Positions 1-7,061 of a DNA stretch of 25,037 bases are shown one piece after another. The first letter of the stretch is position 1, and each line of letters begins with the position of its first letter. A program made the translations under genes and the position numbers. The notes below the pieces were generated by a model. That model ran no database searches and was not told the DNA's origin. It was given only the letters and a program-made list of their open reading frames with translations. The stretch spans positions 1 to 25,037 of the forward strand of contig JAEZHP010000112.1 in the NCBI GenBank assembly GCA_023416515.1, in the 5' to 3' direction. Source of the stretch: Pseudomonadota bacterium (GTDB lineage Bacteria; Pseudomonadota; Alphaproteobacteria; Sphingomonadales; Sphingomonadaceae).

Positions 1-1
1 C

Positions 2-799
2 CTGTGGGGTGTCGACAAGGCCACGGGCGCGCGGCTGCCGCTGGTCCAGGTGCCGACCACCGCCGGCACCGGCTCGGAAGCGACCGCGGTCACCGTGATC
101 ACCGTCGGAGGAAGCGAGAAGCGCGGCGTCAACAGTCCTAACCTGCTCGCCGACTGGGCGATCCTGGACGCGACCCTCACCCTGTCGATGCCGCGCGGAG
201 TGACCGCCGCGACCGGGATCGACGCCATGGTCCATGCGATCGAGGCATACACGTCGGCGCGGCTCAAGAACCCGATGTCGGACCTTCTCGCTCGCGAGGC
301 GCTCAGGCTGCTCAGCGCGAATCTTCTCAAGGTGTGCGAGACGCCGAGCGATCTCGACGCCCGTAGCGCGATGCTGCTCGGCGCCCATCTTGCCGGTGTC
401 GCCTTCGCGAACGCGCCGGTCGCCGGAGTCCATGCGCTCGCTTATCCGCTCGGCGGCCATTTCCATGTGCCGCACGGCGCCTCCAACGCCCTGATGCTGA
501 CCCACGTCCTTGGCCACAACATGCACGCCGCGATGCCGCTTTATGCCGAGCTCGGTCCGATCATCGACCCCTCCCTCGAAGGGCTCGGCCAGCAGGGGAG
601 GGCGGCAGGCTTCGTCGAGGCGCTTGCCCGCTTGTCGCGCGAGGCGGGCGTTCCTCAGCGGCTCAGCGAGGTCGGCGTCAGCGAAGAGCATCTCGACCTG
701 CTCGCGTCGGAGGCGATGAAGCAGGAGCGGCTGCTCATCAACAATCCGTGCCCGATCAGCCAGGCCGACGCCCGGCGTCTCTACGAGGCCGCGCTTTGA
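2..799 (+). CDS. Iron-containing alcohol dehydrogenase (C-terminal part, 5' end outside window)
   Basis: The reading frame is open from the first bases, so the gene starts upstream; 265 residues are visible and, for a family of about 380, roughly 115-120 N-terminal residues (NAD-binding half) are missing. The nucleotide-binding motif PTTAGTGSE lies at the left edge. All four metal ligands of the group III Fe-ADH fold are visible: Asp74 and His78 in GIDAMVHAIEAY, then His144 (GVHALAYPLGG) and His158 (VPHGASNALML), with the 14-residue spacing between the last two seen in FucO-type enzymes. It should therefore be a cytoplasmic NAD(P)-dependent oxidoreductase of an alcohol/aldehyde or a related substrate such as maleylacetate; the substrate cannot be read from the sequence. 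Its stop overlaps the likely start of the thioesterase, suggesting co-transcription and coupled translation. An in-frame GTG at 50 is internal, not a start. Confidence 0.93.
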   Translation: MWGVDKATGARLPLVQVPTTAGTGSEATAVTVITVGGSEKRGVNSPNLLADWAILDATLTLSMPRGVTAATGIDAMVHAIEAYTSARLKNPMSDLLAREALRLLSANLLKVCETPSDLDARSAMLLGAHLAGVAFANAPVAGVHALAYPLGGHFHVPHGASNALMLTHVLGHNMHAAMPLYAELGPIIDPSLEGLGQQGRAAGFVEALARLSREAGVPQRLSEVGVSEEHLDLLASEAMKQERLLINNPCPISQADARRLYEAAL

Positions 800-1323
800 G
801 CCGCGATGCGCTGAAGGGCAGGGACGCCTATCGCGTGTGGCGGGAGATCGGCACGCGTTGGGCCGACAACGACTCCTACGGCCACGTCAACAACACCGTC
901 TATTATCAGTGGTTCGACACCGCGGTGAATGCGTGGCTGATCGAGGCGGGACTGCTCGACATCGAGCATGGGGACCCGATCGGCCTCGTGGTCGAGACCG
1001 GCTGTCGCTACGCCGCGCCGCTCAGCTATCCCGAGCCGGTCGAGGTCGGTCTTGCGGTCGAGCATCTCGGCCGCTCGAGCGTTCGCTACCGCCTCGGCAT
1101 CTTCGGCAAGGGCGCGTCGCAGGCGGCGGCCGAGGGTCATCTCGTTCACGTCTATGTGGACCGCGCGGGCCGTCGTCCCGCGGCTCTACCGGCGGACTGG
1201 CGCTCGAAGATCGAGGCCATCGCCGCTCCCGCAGATCCCGCCAAGGAGGAACCAGATGCCCGACCGGATGGACGGAGGCTGCGCGTGCGGCCGGATCCGC
1301 TACTCGGCGCGGATCGAGACTGA
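796..1323 (+). CDS. 4HBT-family (hotdog) acyl-CoA thioesterase
   Basis: The N-terminal part matches the 4-hydroxybenzoyl-CoA thioesterase/YbgC hotdog family: RWADNDSYGHVNN (residues 21-33 from the chosen start) carries the catalytic-region aspartate (Asp24 or Asp26) followed by the GHVNN helix. It probably hydrolyses an acyl- or aryl-CoA in the cytoplasm; the substrate is unknown. The TTG at 796 was chosen because it overlaps the dehydrogenase stop (TTGA) and gives a family-like N-terminus; a GTG at 748 would add 16 residues inside the dehydrogenase, and a GTG at 835 is also in frame. Oddly, at 175 residues it is longer than the usual ~140, and its last 22-23 codons run inside the next gene in another frame. 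The family-like part ends around residue 150, so the tail may be an unselected extension after loss of an earlier stop. Confidence 0.85.
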   Translation: MSRDALKGRDAYRVWREIGTRWADNDSYGHVNNTVYYQWFDTAVNAWLIEAGLLDIEHGDPIGLVVETGCRYAAPLSYPEPVEVGLAVEHLGRSSVRYRLGIFGKGASQAAAEGHLVHVYVDRAGRRPAALPADWRSKIEAIAAPADPAKEEPDARPDGRRLRVRPDPLLGADRD

Positions 1324-1699
1324 CGAGGCTTACCTCTGCCACTGCCGGATGTGCCAGCGCGCCACCGGAAGCATCTCGATCGCGTTCAAGAATCTGAAGA
1401 AGGCCGACATCGACTGGGTGCAGGAGCCCGACTGGTATCAAAGCTCGCCGATCGCCCAGCGGCCCTATTGCCGGGAGTGCGGCACCTCGCTCGGCTTCGC
1501 TTTCCCTGACAGCGACAATATCGATCTCACCGTCGCCTCCTTCGACGATCCCTCCCGCTTCCGCCCCAAGCACCATTTCGGCGCAGAGAGCATCCACCGC
1601 GCCTGGCTCGACACCGAGGGCCTGCCCGAATATGCGACCAAGGACTATCAGCCGCTGGTCGACCGCTGGGTGAAAGCCACGGGGAAGATGCCGAAGTGA
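1256..1699 (+). CDS. GFA-family zinc-binding protein (glutathione-dependent formaldehyde-activating-like fold)
   Basis: A 147-residue protein with the full cysteine set of the GFA/CENP-V fold: Cys9-x-Cys11 in GGCACG, Cys28-x-Cys30-x2-Cys33 in CHCRMC, and Cys72-x2-Cys75 in YCRECGTSLGF. These bind structural and catalytic zinc in characterised relatives such as Gfa of Paracoccus. Many family members are annotated as glutathione-dependent formaldehyde-activating enzymes without proof, so only the fold is secure. The ATG at 1256 is chosen over upstream in-frame codons because AAGGAGGA lies at 1242-1249, six bases upstream, and because the zinc motif begins at once. The gene overlaps the thioesterase by 68 bases. 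A neighbouring alcohol dehydrogenase would fit a C1/aldehyde role, but that is only a suggestion. Confidence 0.9.
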   Translation: MPDRMDGGCACGRIRYSARIETDEAYLCHCRMCQRATGSISIAFKNLKKADIDWVQEPDWYQSSPIAQRPYCRECGTSLGFAFPDSDNIDLTVASFDDPSRFRPKHHFGAESIHRAWLDTEGLPEYATKDYQPLVDRWVKATGKMPK

Positions 1700-1702
1700 C
1701 AC

Positions 1703-1815
1703 AATCGTCATGCTGAACTTGTTTCAGCATCCATGGCGACCCGGCGCCCGCGCCAACGGTTGCTCGCAGCGCCTGGTGGCACCATGGACCCTGAAACGAG
1801 TTCAGGGTGACGATT
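1703..1815. repeat. 113-bp paired-hairpin palindromic element with 34-bp inverted ends
   Basis: Two 34-bp arms, 1703-1736 and 1782-1815, are inverted copies matching at 29 of 34 positions and flank a 45-bp core. Each arm contains its own hairpin: ATGCTGAA/TTCAGCAT (1710-1717 with 1723-1730, loop CTTGT) and ACCCTGAA/TTCAGGGT (1788-1795 with 1801-1808, loop ACGAG). Four of the five differences between the arms are paired and preserve the stems (TG..CA against CC..GG), so structure rather than sequence seems conserved. Both arms end in CCATGG at the core side. The element fills the whole gap between the GFA gene and the hydrolase. From memory, similar TGAACTTGTTTCA elements are abundant in sphingomonad genomes; copy number cannot be tested here. 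Confidence 0.85.
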
Positions 1816-2577
1816 ATGGTTGCTGACACGACGATCCATCATTTCACTGCCCCAGACGGGCAGCAAATCGCCTGGCACGAGATGGGCGAGGCGGACGCTC
1901 GGCCCGTCGTCCTGCTCCACGGCCTGTTCTCCAACGCCTTCACCAACTGGATCCGCTTCGGCCATGCCGAGGCGATCGCCGCCCAGGGCCTGAGGGCAAT
2001 CATGCCGGACCACCGGGCCCACGGCGACAGCGCCAAGCCGCACGATGCCGCTTTCTATCCCAAGGACGTGCTCACCAGCGACGCCTTCGCCCTGATCCAG
2101 CATCTCGGCCTCACCGACTATGACCTGGTCGGCTATTCGCTCGGCGCCCGGACCGCGGCTCGGATGGTGGCCAAGGGCGCGAGGCCGCGTCGGCTGGTCC
2201 TCGCCGGAATGGGGCTCGAAGGCCTGCTCGGCACCCGCGGCCGCGCCGGCCACTTTCGTGACGTCCTCGAAAATCTCGGGAAGCACGAACGGGGCTCGCC
2301 GAAATGGCTTGCCGAGGCTTTCCTCAAGACCACCAAGGGCGACCCGCAGGCGCTGCTTCTCCTCCTGGACACCTGGGAGAATGTCGAGGAATCGGATCTC
2401 GACAAGCTGACAATGCCGACGCTGGTTGTCGCCGGAGCCGAGGACCACGACAACGGCTCCGCACCCGAGCTTGCCCAACGCCTCCCGAACGGAACCTACC
2501 AGGAGGTCCCGGGCGGCCACATGAGCAGCGTCACTCAGCCGGAGCTCGGCGCGGCGATCGCCGCCTTCCTGGGTTGA
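1816..2577 (+). CDS. Alpha/beta-fold hydrolase
   Basis: A 253-residue single-domain alpha/beta hydrolase. The oxyanion-hole HG follows the first strand (VVLLHG, residues 31-36), the nucleophile is Ser108 in GYSLGA, the acid is most likely Asp210 (VAGAEDHD; Asp212 is possible), and the catalytic histidine is His235 in PGGHMSS. No signal peptide is seen, so it should be cytoplasmic. It could be an esterase, thioesterase, lactonase or C-C hydrolase; the cap region does not settle which. The ATG at 1816 begins on the base after the palindromic repeat. A GTG at 1807 would read three codons out of the repeat and is less likely. The only Shine-Dalgarno-like sequence is AGGGTG (1804-1809), which is part of the repeat arm. 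Confidence 0.9.
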   Translation: MVADTTIHHFTAPDGQQIAWHEMGEADARPVVLLHGLFSNAFTNWIRFGHAEAIAAQGLRAIMPDHRAHGDSAKPHDAAFYPKDVLTSDAFALIQHLGLTDYDLVGYSLGARTAARMVAKGARPRRLVLAGMGLEGLLGTRGRAGHFRDVLENLGKHERGSPKWLAEAFLKTTKGDPQALLLLLDTWENVEESDLDKLTMPTLVVAGAEDHDNGSAPELAQRLPNGTYQEVPGGHMSSVTQPELGAAIAAFLG

Positions 2578-2660
2578 CCGGCGCCGTCCTGCGGGAGCAA
2601 GGGCGGTCCATCCAGAACATAAACGCCTCAACGACCAACCCGATTTTCGAGGATGCGTAA

Positions 2661-4553
2661 ATGAAAGCTCAAGCCTCCCTGCTCGCGCTTGCCGCCTCTC
2701 TGTGCCTGGCCGGCTGCGCCGCCGCTTCCGCCTCGCAGGAGCCGGCGACCGTTTCCGCCGCGCCTGCTGCGCAGCACGCAGCAGCGCCGGCGCAGGACGC
2801 GCCCGCCGCAGCGCCGACGGTCGCCGATGCCGAGACCTTCGTCGCCATGGCCGAGCGCCAGCTTTCCGAGCTGTCGGTGATCAATGCGCGCGCCCAGTGG
2901 GTCAACGCGACCTACATCACCCCGGATACCGACGCGCTCGCCACCCATTTCGGAACCCTCGGAACCGAGCTTCAGGTCCGCCTCGCCAACGAAGCCGCCC
3001 GCTTCGCCAATGTGCCGGGCCTCAGCTACGACACCCAGCGCAAGCTCAACATCCTGCGCACCGGCCTCGTTCTCGCAGCGCCGACGACGGAGGGCGCCGC
3101 AGCCGAGCTCAACCGCCTCTCGACCGACCTCCAGTCGCAATATGGCCGCGGCCGCGGAACGATGAACGGCGAGACCCTCAACGGCAACGAGATCGAGGCC
3201 CGCATGGGCACGGTCCGCAACCCGGCCCAGCTGCAGGAGATGTGGACCAGCTGGAACAACAATGTCGGCGCTCCGATGCGCGACGAATATCAGCGGCTGG
3301 TCGAGATCTCGAACGCCGGCGCCCGCGAGCTTGGCTTCGACGACACCGGCGCGATGTGGCGTTCCAAATATGACATGACACCGGCCGAGTTCGAGCAGCT
3401 CACCGAGCGGCTGTGGAACGAGGTGCGGCCGCTCTACGAGGCGCTCCACTGCTTCACTCGAGCCGGCCTAAACCGCCAATATGGTGACCAGGTCCAGCCG
3501 GCGACCGGGCCGATCCGCGCCGACCTGCTCGGCAATCTGTGGGCTCAGGAATGGGGCAACATCTACGACGTCGTCGCTCCGCGCGGCGCGTCCGGCCGCC
3601 CCGCCTACGACCTGACCCAGCTTCTCGAGCGCGCCAATTACACGCCGGAGCGGATCGTCCGTCAGGGCGAGAGCTTCTTCTCGTCATTGGGCTTCGCGCC
3701 GCTTCCCCAGACCTTCTGGGAACGCTCGATGATCACGCAGCCGCGCGACCGCGAGGTCCAGTGCCACGCGTCGGCCTGGGACGTCGACAATGTCGAGGAC
3801 CTTCGCATCAAGATGTGCACCCGAGTCAACGGCGACGACTTCGTCACCGTGCACCACGAGCTCGGGCACAATTACTATCAGCGCGCCTACAACCAGCAGC
3901 CGTTCCTGTATCTCGACAGCGCCAATGACGGCTTCCACGAGGCGATCGGCGACACCATCGCGCTGTCGGTCACGCCGGAATATCTGCGCGAGATCGGGCT
4001 GCTCCGCGCCAACCAGATGCCGACCGAGGAGCAGGATCGGGCACTGCTTCTGCGCCAGGCGCTCGACAAGATCGCCTTCCTTCCGTTCGGTCTCCTCGTT
4101 GACCGCTACCGCTGGGGCATCTTCAACGGATCGATCACCCCGGCCAACTATCAGTCGGCGTGGGATTCGATGCGCCTTCAATATCAGGGCATCCGTCCGC
4201 CGGTCGCCCGCACCGAGCAGAATTTCGACGCCGGCGCCAAATATCACGTGCCGGCGAGCGTGCCCTACACCCGCTACTTCCTCGCGCGAATCCTGCAGTT
4301 CCAGTTCTACAAGGCGGCGTGCGACCAGGCGGGATGGACCGGGCCGCTCCACCGCTGCTCCTTCTACGGCAACCGCGAGGTCGGCCAGCGCCTCAACCAG
4401 ATGCTCGCAATGGGCGCCTCGCGCCCGTGGCCGGAGGCTCTCGAGGCCTTCACCGGCAGCCGCGAAATGTCCGCCCAGCCGATGGTGGAATATTTCCGGC
4501 CGCTGCTCGGCTGGCTCGAGCAGCAAAACCGGGGCCGCCGCTGCGGCTGGTAA
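2661..4553 (+). CDS. M2-family (ACE-like) zinc peptidyl-dipeptidase, predicted lipoprotein
   Basis: A 630-residue zinc metallopeptidase of family M2, the angiotensin-converting-enzyme family, which removes C-terminal dipeptides. The zinc site is HELGH at residues 399-403 and the third ligand is Glu427 in FHEAIGD, 28 residues after the first histidine exactly as in ACE. The second signature, KYHVPASVPYTRYF starting at Lys527, matches human ACE KFHIPSSVPYIRYF and keeps Lys, His, both Tyr and the chloride-ligand Arg (Lys527, His529, Tyr536, Arg538, Tyr539). The N-terminus is a lipoprotein signal with lipobox LAGC at Cys19, followed by an Ala/Pro-rich linker to about residue 55, so the enzyme is probably anchored to a membrane facing the periplasm. 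GAGGA at 2650-2654 supports the start. It appears monocistronic; the physiological peptide substrate is unknown. Confidence 0.94.
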   Translation: MKAQASLLALAASLCLAGCAAASASQEPATVSAAPAAQHAAAPAQDAPAAAPTVADAETFVAMAERQLSELSVINARAQWVNATYITPDTDALATHFGTLGTELQVRLANEAARFANVPGLSYDTQRKLNILRTGLVLAAPTTEGAAAELNRLSTDLQSQYGRGRGTMNGETLNGNEIEARMGTVRNPAQLQEMWTSWNNNVGAPMRDEYQRLVEISNAGARELGFDDTGAMWRSKYDMTPAEFEQLTERLWNEVRPLYEALHCFTRAGLNRQYGDQVQPATGPIRADLLGNLWAQEWGNIYDVVAPRGASGRPAYDLTQLLERANYTPERIVRQGESFFSSLGFAPLPQTFWERSMITQPRDREVQCHASAWDVDNVEDLRIKMCTRVNGDDFVTVHHELGHNYYQRAYNQQPFLYLDSANDGFHEAIGDTIALSVTPEYLREIGLLRANQMPTEEQDRALLLRQALDKIAFLPFGLLVDRYRWGIFNGSITPANYQSAWDSMRLQYQGIRPPVARTEQNFDAGAKYHVPASVPYTRYFLARILQFQFYKAACDQAGWTGPLHRCSFYGNREVGQRLNQMLAMGASRPWPEALEAFTGSREMSAQPMVEYFRPLLGWLEQQNRGRRCGW

Positions 4554-4641
4554 GCCGCGCTGATCGCTGGCGGCAGGTCCTCTACTGATTTATGCTCGCT
4601 TCGCTCCATCGGGGGGCGGGGCGAGCAGAGGGGGGACTGCC

Positions 4642-5385
4642 ATGAAAGCGTCGATCGGAATCGGCTTGGCATTGCTTTTGGCGGCGGCGCCATCGGCGTC
4701 GGCCCAAGGCCCGGTGGCGAGCGTTCCGCTCGCGGCCGGGGAGATGCTTCTCGAGCTCAACAGCATGGGCAGCGCCACCGTCCGCGCAGATTCGGCCGAG
4801 GTGAACATTCAGATCGCGCTTCAGGGAAGCGACGAGGCGGACCTTCGTCGCAAATATGACCGCGTCGTCGCCCGCCTTCGTGCAGCGGCCCGCGATTCGC
4901 GCGGCGAACTCGAGGTGCAGGAGCTGACCTCCTTCGCGGACATGGTGGTCAACGCGGTGGAGACCAATATGGCGGGTTTCGACGTGGTCGAGGCCGGTCA
5001 GGACGAACATTCGGGCTCTTCCGGCGCCGTGATCCGGCTGCGCGACCTCAGCCGGATTGAGGCCCTGACGCGCACGCTCGAAGGGATCGAAGGCGTTTAT
5101 TCCGATGTTCGTTACAGTGCCTCGGACATGTCCGCGGTCCGCCGTCAGGCGCGGGACACCGCGATTGCGTCGGCGCGGGCCGAGGCGGAGTCCTACGCGG
5201 CGTCGATGAACATGCGGGTCTCCCGCATCGCCCGGGTGACCGAGCGCGTAGAGGCCGATTTCATGGCGCTGATGATGGGCGACCCGGCATTGCAAAATCT
5301 CGCCATGTCCGGAGCGCCGGGCAGCGACCCGAACGTCCCCGCCTACGTGCGGATCGGCGTCGACTTCATCCTTTCGCCTCGGTGA
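4642..5385 (+). CDS. SIMPL-domain (DUF541) periplasmic protein
   Basis: A 247-residue exported protein. The N-terminus is a clean Sec signal peptide with cleavage expected after SASA near residue 22. The rest fits the SIMPL/DUF541 family: an early GSATVRADSAEVNIQI strand region, a central VVARLRAA helix, and a late helical stretch with the RRQARDTAIASARAEAESYA pattern before MNMRVSRIARVTE. Family members (BP26, YggE) form periplasmic oligomers; their function is poorly defined, with links to oxidative stress and outer-membrane maintenance. A purine-rich ribosome site lies at about 4628-4637. The stop TGA shares one base with the next gene's ATG (TGATG at 5383-5387), so the pair is very probably one operon with coupled translation. 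Confidence 0.85.
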   Translation: MKASIGIGLALLLAAAPSASAQGPVASVPLAAGEMLLELNSMGSATVRADSAEVNIQIALQGSDEADLRRKYDRVVARLRAAARDSRGELEVQELTSFADMVVNAVETNMAGFDVVEAGQDEHSGSSGAVIRLRDLSRIEALTRTLEGIEGVYSDVRYSASDMSAVRRQARDTAIASARAEAESYAASMNMRVSRIARVTERVEADFMALMMGDPALQNLAMSGAPGSDPNVPAYVRIGVDFILSPR

Positions 5386-5912
5386 TGCGGGGCGGCGCTA
5401 TTGCGATTGCCTGCGCGCTCGCCCTCGTTCCGGGGCAGGCGCTGGGGCAGGGGCGTTGGACTCCCGAGGCAGCGGAGAACCGCCAGCTCCTGCCGACTTT
5501 CAACTATGCGACGGTCGAAAGCGTGCTCGACGAAATCGGCGCGCGTCACGAGCGGCGCGGAACGCCCTCGCGGCCGAGCCTTCTCGTCACCTTTGCCAGC
5601 GGCCGGCGCGCGGCGATCGTGTTCGGCGCCTGCTCGAGCGACGGCAATGTGTGCCGGGCGATCAGCCTTCAGGGTGGCTGGGAGCGGCCGCAGGGCGCCT
5701 CGAGCGAGCGCGCCGCCGCTGCGCTGCTCGCGTTCAGCCAGCGCTACGCCTTCTCCCGCGCGTTCATGCTGCCCAACGGCAATCTTGCGCTTCAGCGCTA
5801 CCTCACCGCGGATTATGGCTTCGTCCGCGGCAATCTCGCCGTGAACCTGCTCGCCTTCGCGGCGCAGATGGACCTGTTCGCCCAGGAAGTGCTGGCGCCG
5901 CTCTCGCGCTAG
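5385..5912 (+). CDS. YbjN-domain-like exported protein
   Basis: A 175-residue protein with an N-terminal signal peptide (hydrophobic stretch about residues 4-18, likely cleavage after QALG or QALGQ). The mature part has the pattern of YbjN-domain proteins: LLPTFNYATVESVLDEIGA helix, SLLVTFASGRRAAIVFGACSS strand pair, a FSQRYAFSRAFMLPNGNLALQRYL segment with a DYG turn, and a C-terminal amphipathic helix ending LAPLSR. Assignment is by pattern only. Two cysteines (in GACSS and NVCRA) could form a periplasmic disulfide. The ATG at 5385 overlaps the SIMPL stop; a GTG one codon earlier is in frame but less likely. The gene is convergent with the peroxiredoxin, and the two stops share CTAG at 5909-5912, with no terminator between them. 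Confidence 0.7.
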   Translation: MRGGAIAIACALALVPGQALGQGRWTPEAAENRQLLPTFNYATVESVLDEIGARHERRGTPSRPSLLVTFASGRRAAIVFGACSSDGNVCRAISLQGGWERPQGASSERAAAALLAFSQRYAFSRAFMLPNGNLALQRYLTADYGFVRGNLAVNLLAFAAQMDLFAQEVLAPLSR

Positions 5913-6388
5913 AGCTGGCCCAGCATGTGCTCGGCGCCGGAGACACCGTAACCGCCCGGCTCCTCGACGTTGAGCTGGGTCACCACGCCGTCCTCCACCA
6001 CCGCCGACCAGCGCTGGCCACGGGTTCCCATGCCGAATTTCGAGCCGTCCATGGTGAGACCGAGCGCCTGCGCGAACTGGCCGTTTCCGTCGGCGATCAT
6101 GGTGACGTCGTCGGCGTCACTGGCCTTCTGCCAGGCGGACAGGACGAAGGCGTCGTTGACCGCGGTGCAGGCGATCTCGTCGATCCCCTTGGCCTTCAGC
6201 TCGTCGGCCTTGTCGACGAAGCTCGGCAGGTGGCGGGCGGAGCAGGTGGGCGTGAAGGCGCCCGGAACCGAGAACAGGGCGACCTTGCGGCCGGCGAAGA
6301 ACTCGTCCGTCCCGACCGGCTGCGGACCGTCCGGGGTCGCCTTGACGAGGGTCATGCTTGGAATGCGTTCGCCGACCTGGATGGCCAT
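5909..6388 (-). CDS. Peroxiredoxin, Prx5 (AhpE/hybrid-type) family
   Basis: A 159-residue thioredoxin-fold peroxidase that reduces H2O2 and organic hydroperoxides in the cytoplasm. The peroxidatic site PGAFTPTCS places Cys49 in the Prx5-type PGAFTPxCS motif; a second cysteine, Cys74 in IACTAV, is at the position often seen in bacterial Prx5 proteins. The ending GYGVSGAEHMLGQL is typical of the family. The ATG at 6388 is chosen over the in-frame GTG at 6394 because AGGAG lies seven bases upstream of the ATG but too close to the GTG. It is transcribed away from the YqgE gene. A GCTAGGGCGCG motif on this strand (6416-6426) may be its -10 region. The reductant, glutathione/glutaredoxin or another, cannot be inferred. 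Confidence 0.93.
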   Translation of the reverse strand: MAIQVGERIPSMTLVKATPDGPQPVGTDEFFAGRKVALFSVPGAFTPTCSARHLPSFVDKADELKAKGIDEIACTAVNDAFVLSAWQKASDADDVTMIADGNGQFAQALGLTMDGSKFGMGTRGQRWSAVVEDGVVTQLNVEEPGGYGVSGAEHMLGQL

Positions 6389-6415
6389 CTTCACTCTCCT
6401 GTGCTTCGAGTCCTG

Positions 6416-6426
6416 CGCGCCCTAGC
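6416..6426 (-). promoter_or_regulatory. Possible -10 region of the peroxiredoxin gene (GCTAGGGCGCG)
   Basis: The 11-mer GCTAGGGCGCG on the minus strand is identical to one upstream of ahcY at 11126-11136. Placed as a -10, it would start transcription near 6412, about 24 bases before the ATG and ahead of the ribosome site. No convincing -35 is seen 16-18 bases upstream. Confidence 0.3.
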
Positions 6427-6484
6427 AACCCAGTCGGCTTCCGGCCAGTGGCGCGGTGCCTTCCCCGCTCCTATATCGGCCGCC

Positions 6485-7045
6485 ATGGAGACGCCCCGCT
6501 TCGTCACCGGCCAATTCCTTCTCGCCATGCCCGGCATCGGCGACCCGCGCTTCGAGCGCTCGGTCATCGCGATGTGCTCCCATGACGAGGAGGGTGCGCT
6601 CGGCATCGGTCTCGGCCGGATCATCCCGCGACTGGGCTTCCACGACCTGCTGATTCAGCTCGACATCGAGCCGGGAGTCGCTCCCAATGCGCCGATCCAT
6701 CTCGGCGGCCCCGTCGAGCCGTCGCGCGGCTTCGTCATCCACAGCCGCGATTGGGGCGGACAGGAAAGCGTCGACGTCGCCGGGCGCTGGACCCTGAGTC
6801 CGACCATCGACGTGCTCCAGGCGATCGCTTCGGGAATGGGCCCGGCGCGATGGGTCGCGGCCTTGGGCTATGCCGGCTGGGGCGGCGGCCAGCTCGACGA
6901 GGAACTCACCCGCCATGGCTGGTTCGTCGCTCCGGGCGACGACGAGTTGCTGTTCGAAGGCACCGCCGAGAGCCGCTGGAACCAGGGGTTCAAGGCCGCC
7001 GGAATCGACCCGCGGCTGCTCACCGCCGACTACGGCACGGCGTGA
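6485..7045 (+). CDS. YqgE/AlgH family protein
   Basis: A 186-residue member of the UPF0301/AlgH family, recognised by the signatures GGPVEPSRGFVIHS (about residues 75-88) and GYAGWGGGQLDEEL (about 126-139), plus the N-terminal FLLAMPGIGDPRFERSVI. The family adopts a conserved two-layer fold; it was linked genetically to alginate regulation in Pseudomonas, but its biochemical role is unknown. The ATG at 6485 gives the standard family N-terminus; the frame is open far upstream only because it shadows the peroxiredoxin. There is no Shine-Dalgarno sequence in the preceding 15 bases. Instead TATATC at 6472-6477 would place a transcription start at or next to the A of the ATG, so the mRNA may be leaderless. 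Confidence 0.93.
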   Translation: METPRFVTGQFLLAMPGIGDPRFERSVIAMCSHDEEGALGIGLGRIIPRLGFHDLLIQLDIEPGVAPNAPIHLGGPVEPSRGFVIHSRDWGGQESVDVAGRWTLSPTIDVLQAIASGMGPARWVAALGYAGWGGGQLDEELTRHGWFVAPGDDELLFEGTAESRWNQGFKAAGIDPRLLTADYGTA

Positions 7046-7061
7046 TCGGGCCGGATTAGGG

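Noticed and set aside
1708..2631. Minus-strand open frame opposite the alpha/beta hydrolase
   Set aside because: Shadow of the hydrolase; its end is the translated palindromic repeat.
4554..4641. GCTCGC...GCGAGC pairing between the M2 peptidase and SIMPL genes
   Set aside because: The loop is long, G-rich and lacks a T-run, so it is not convincing as a terminator or regulatory element.
5456..6484. Upstream extension of the YqgE/AlgH frame
   Set aside because: The frame is open only because it runs through the YbjN-like gene in another frame and antisense to the peroxiredoxin. The family N-terminus begins at 6485.
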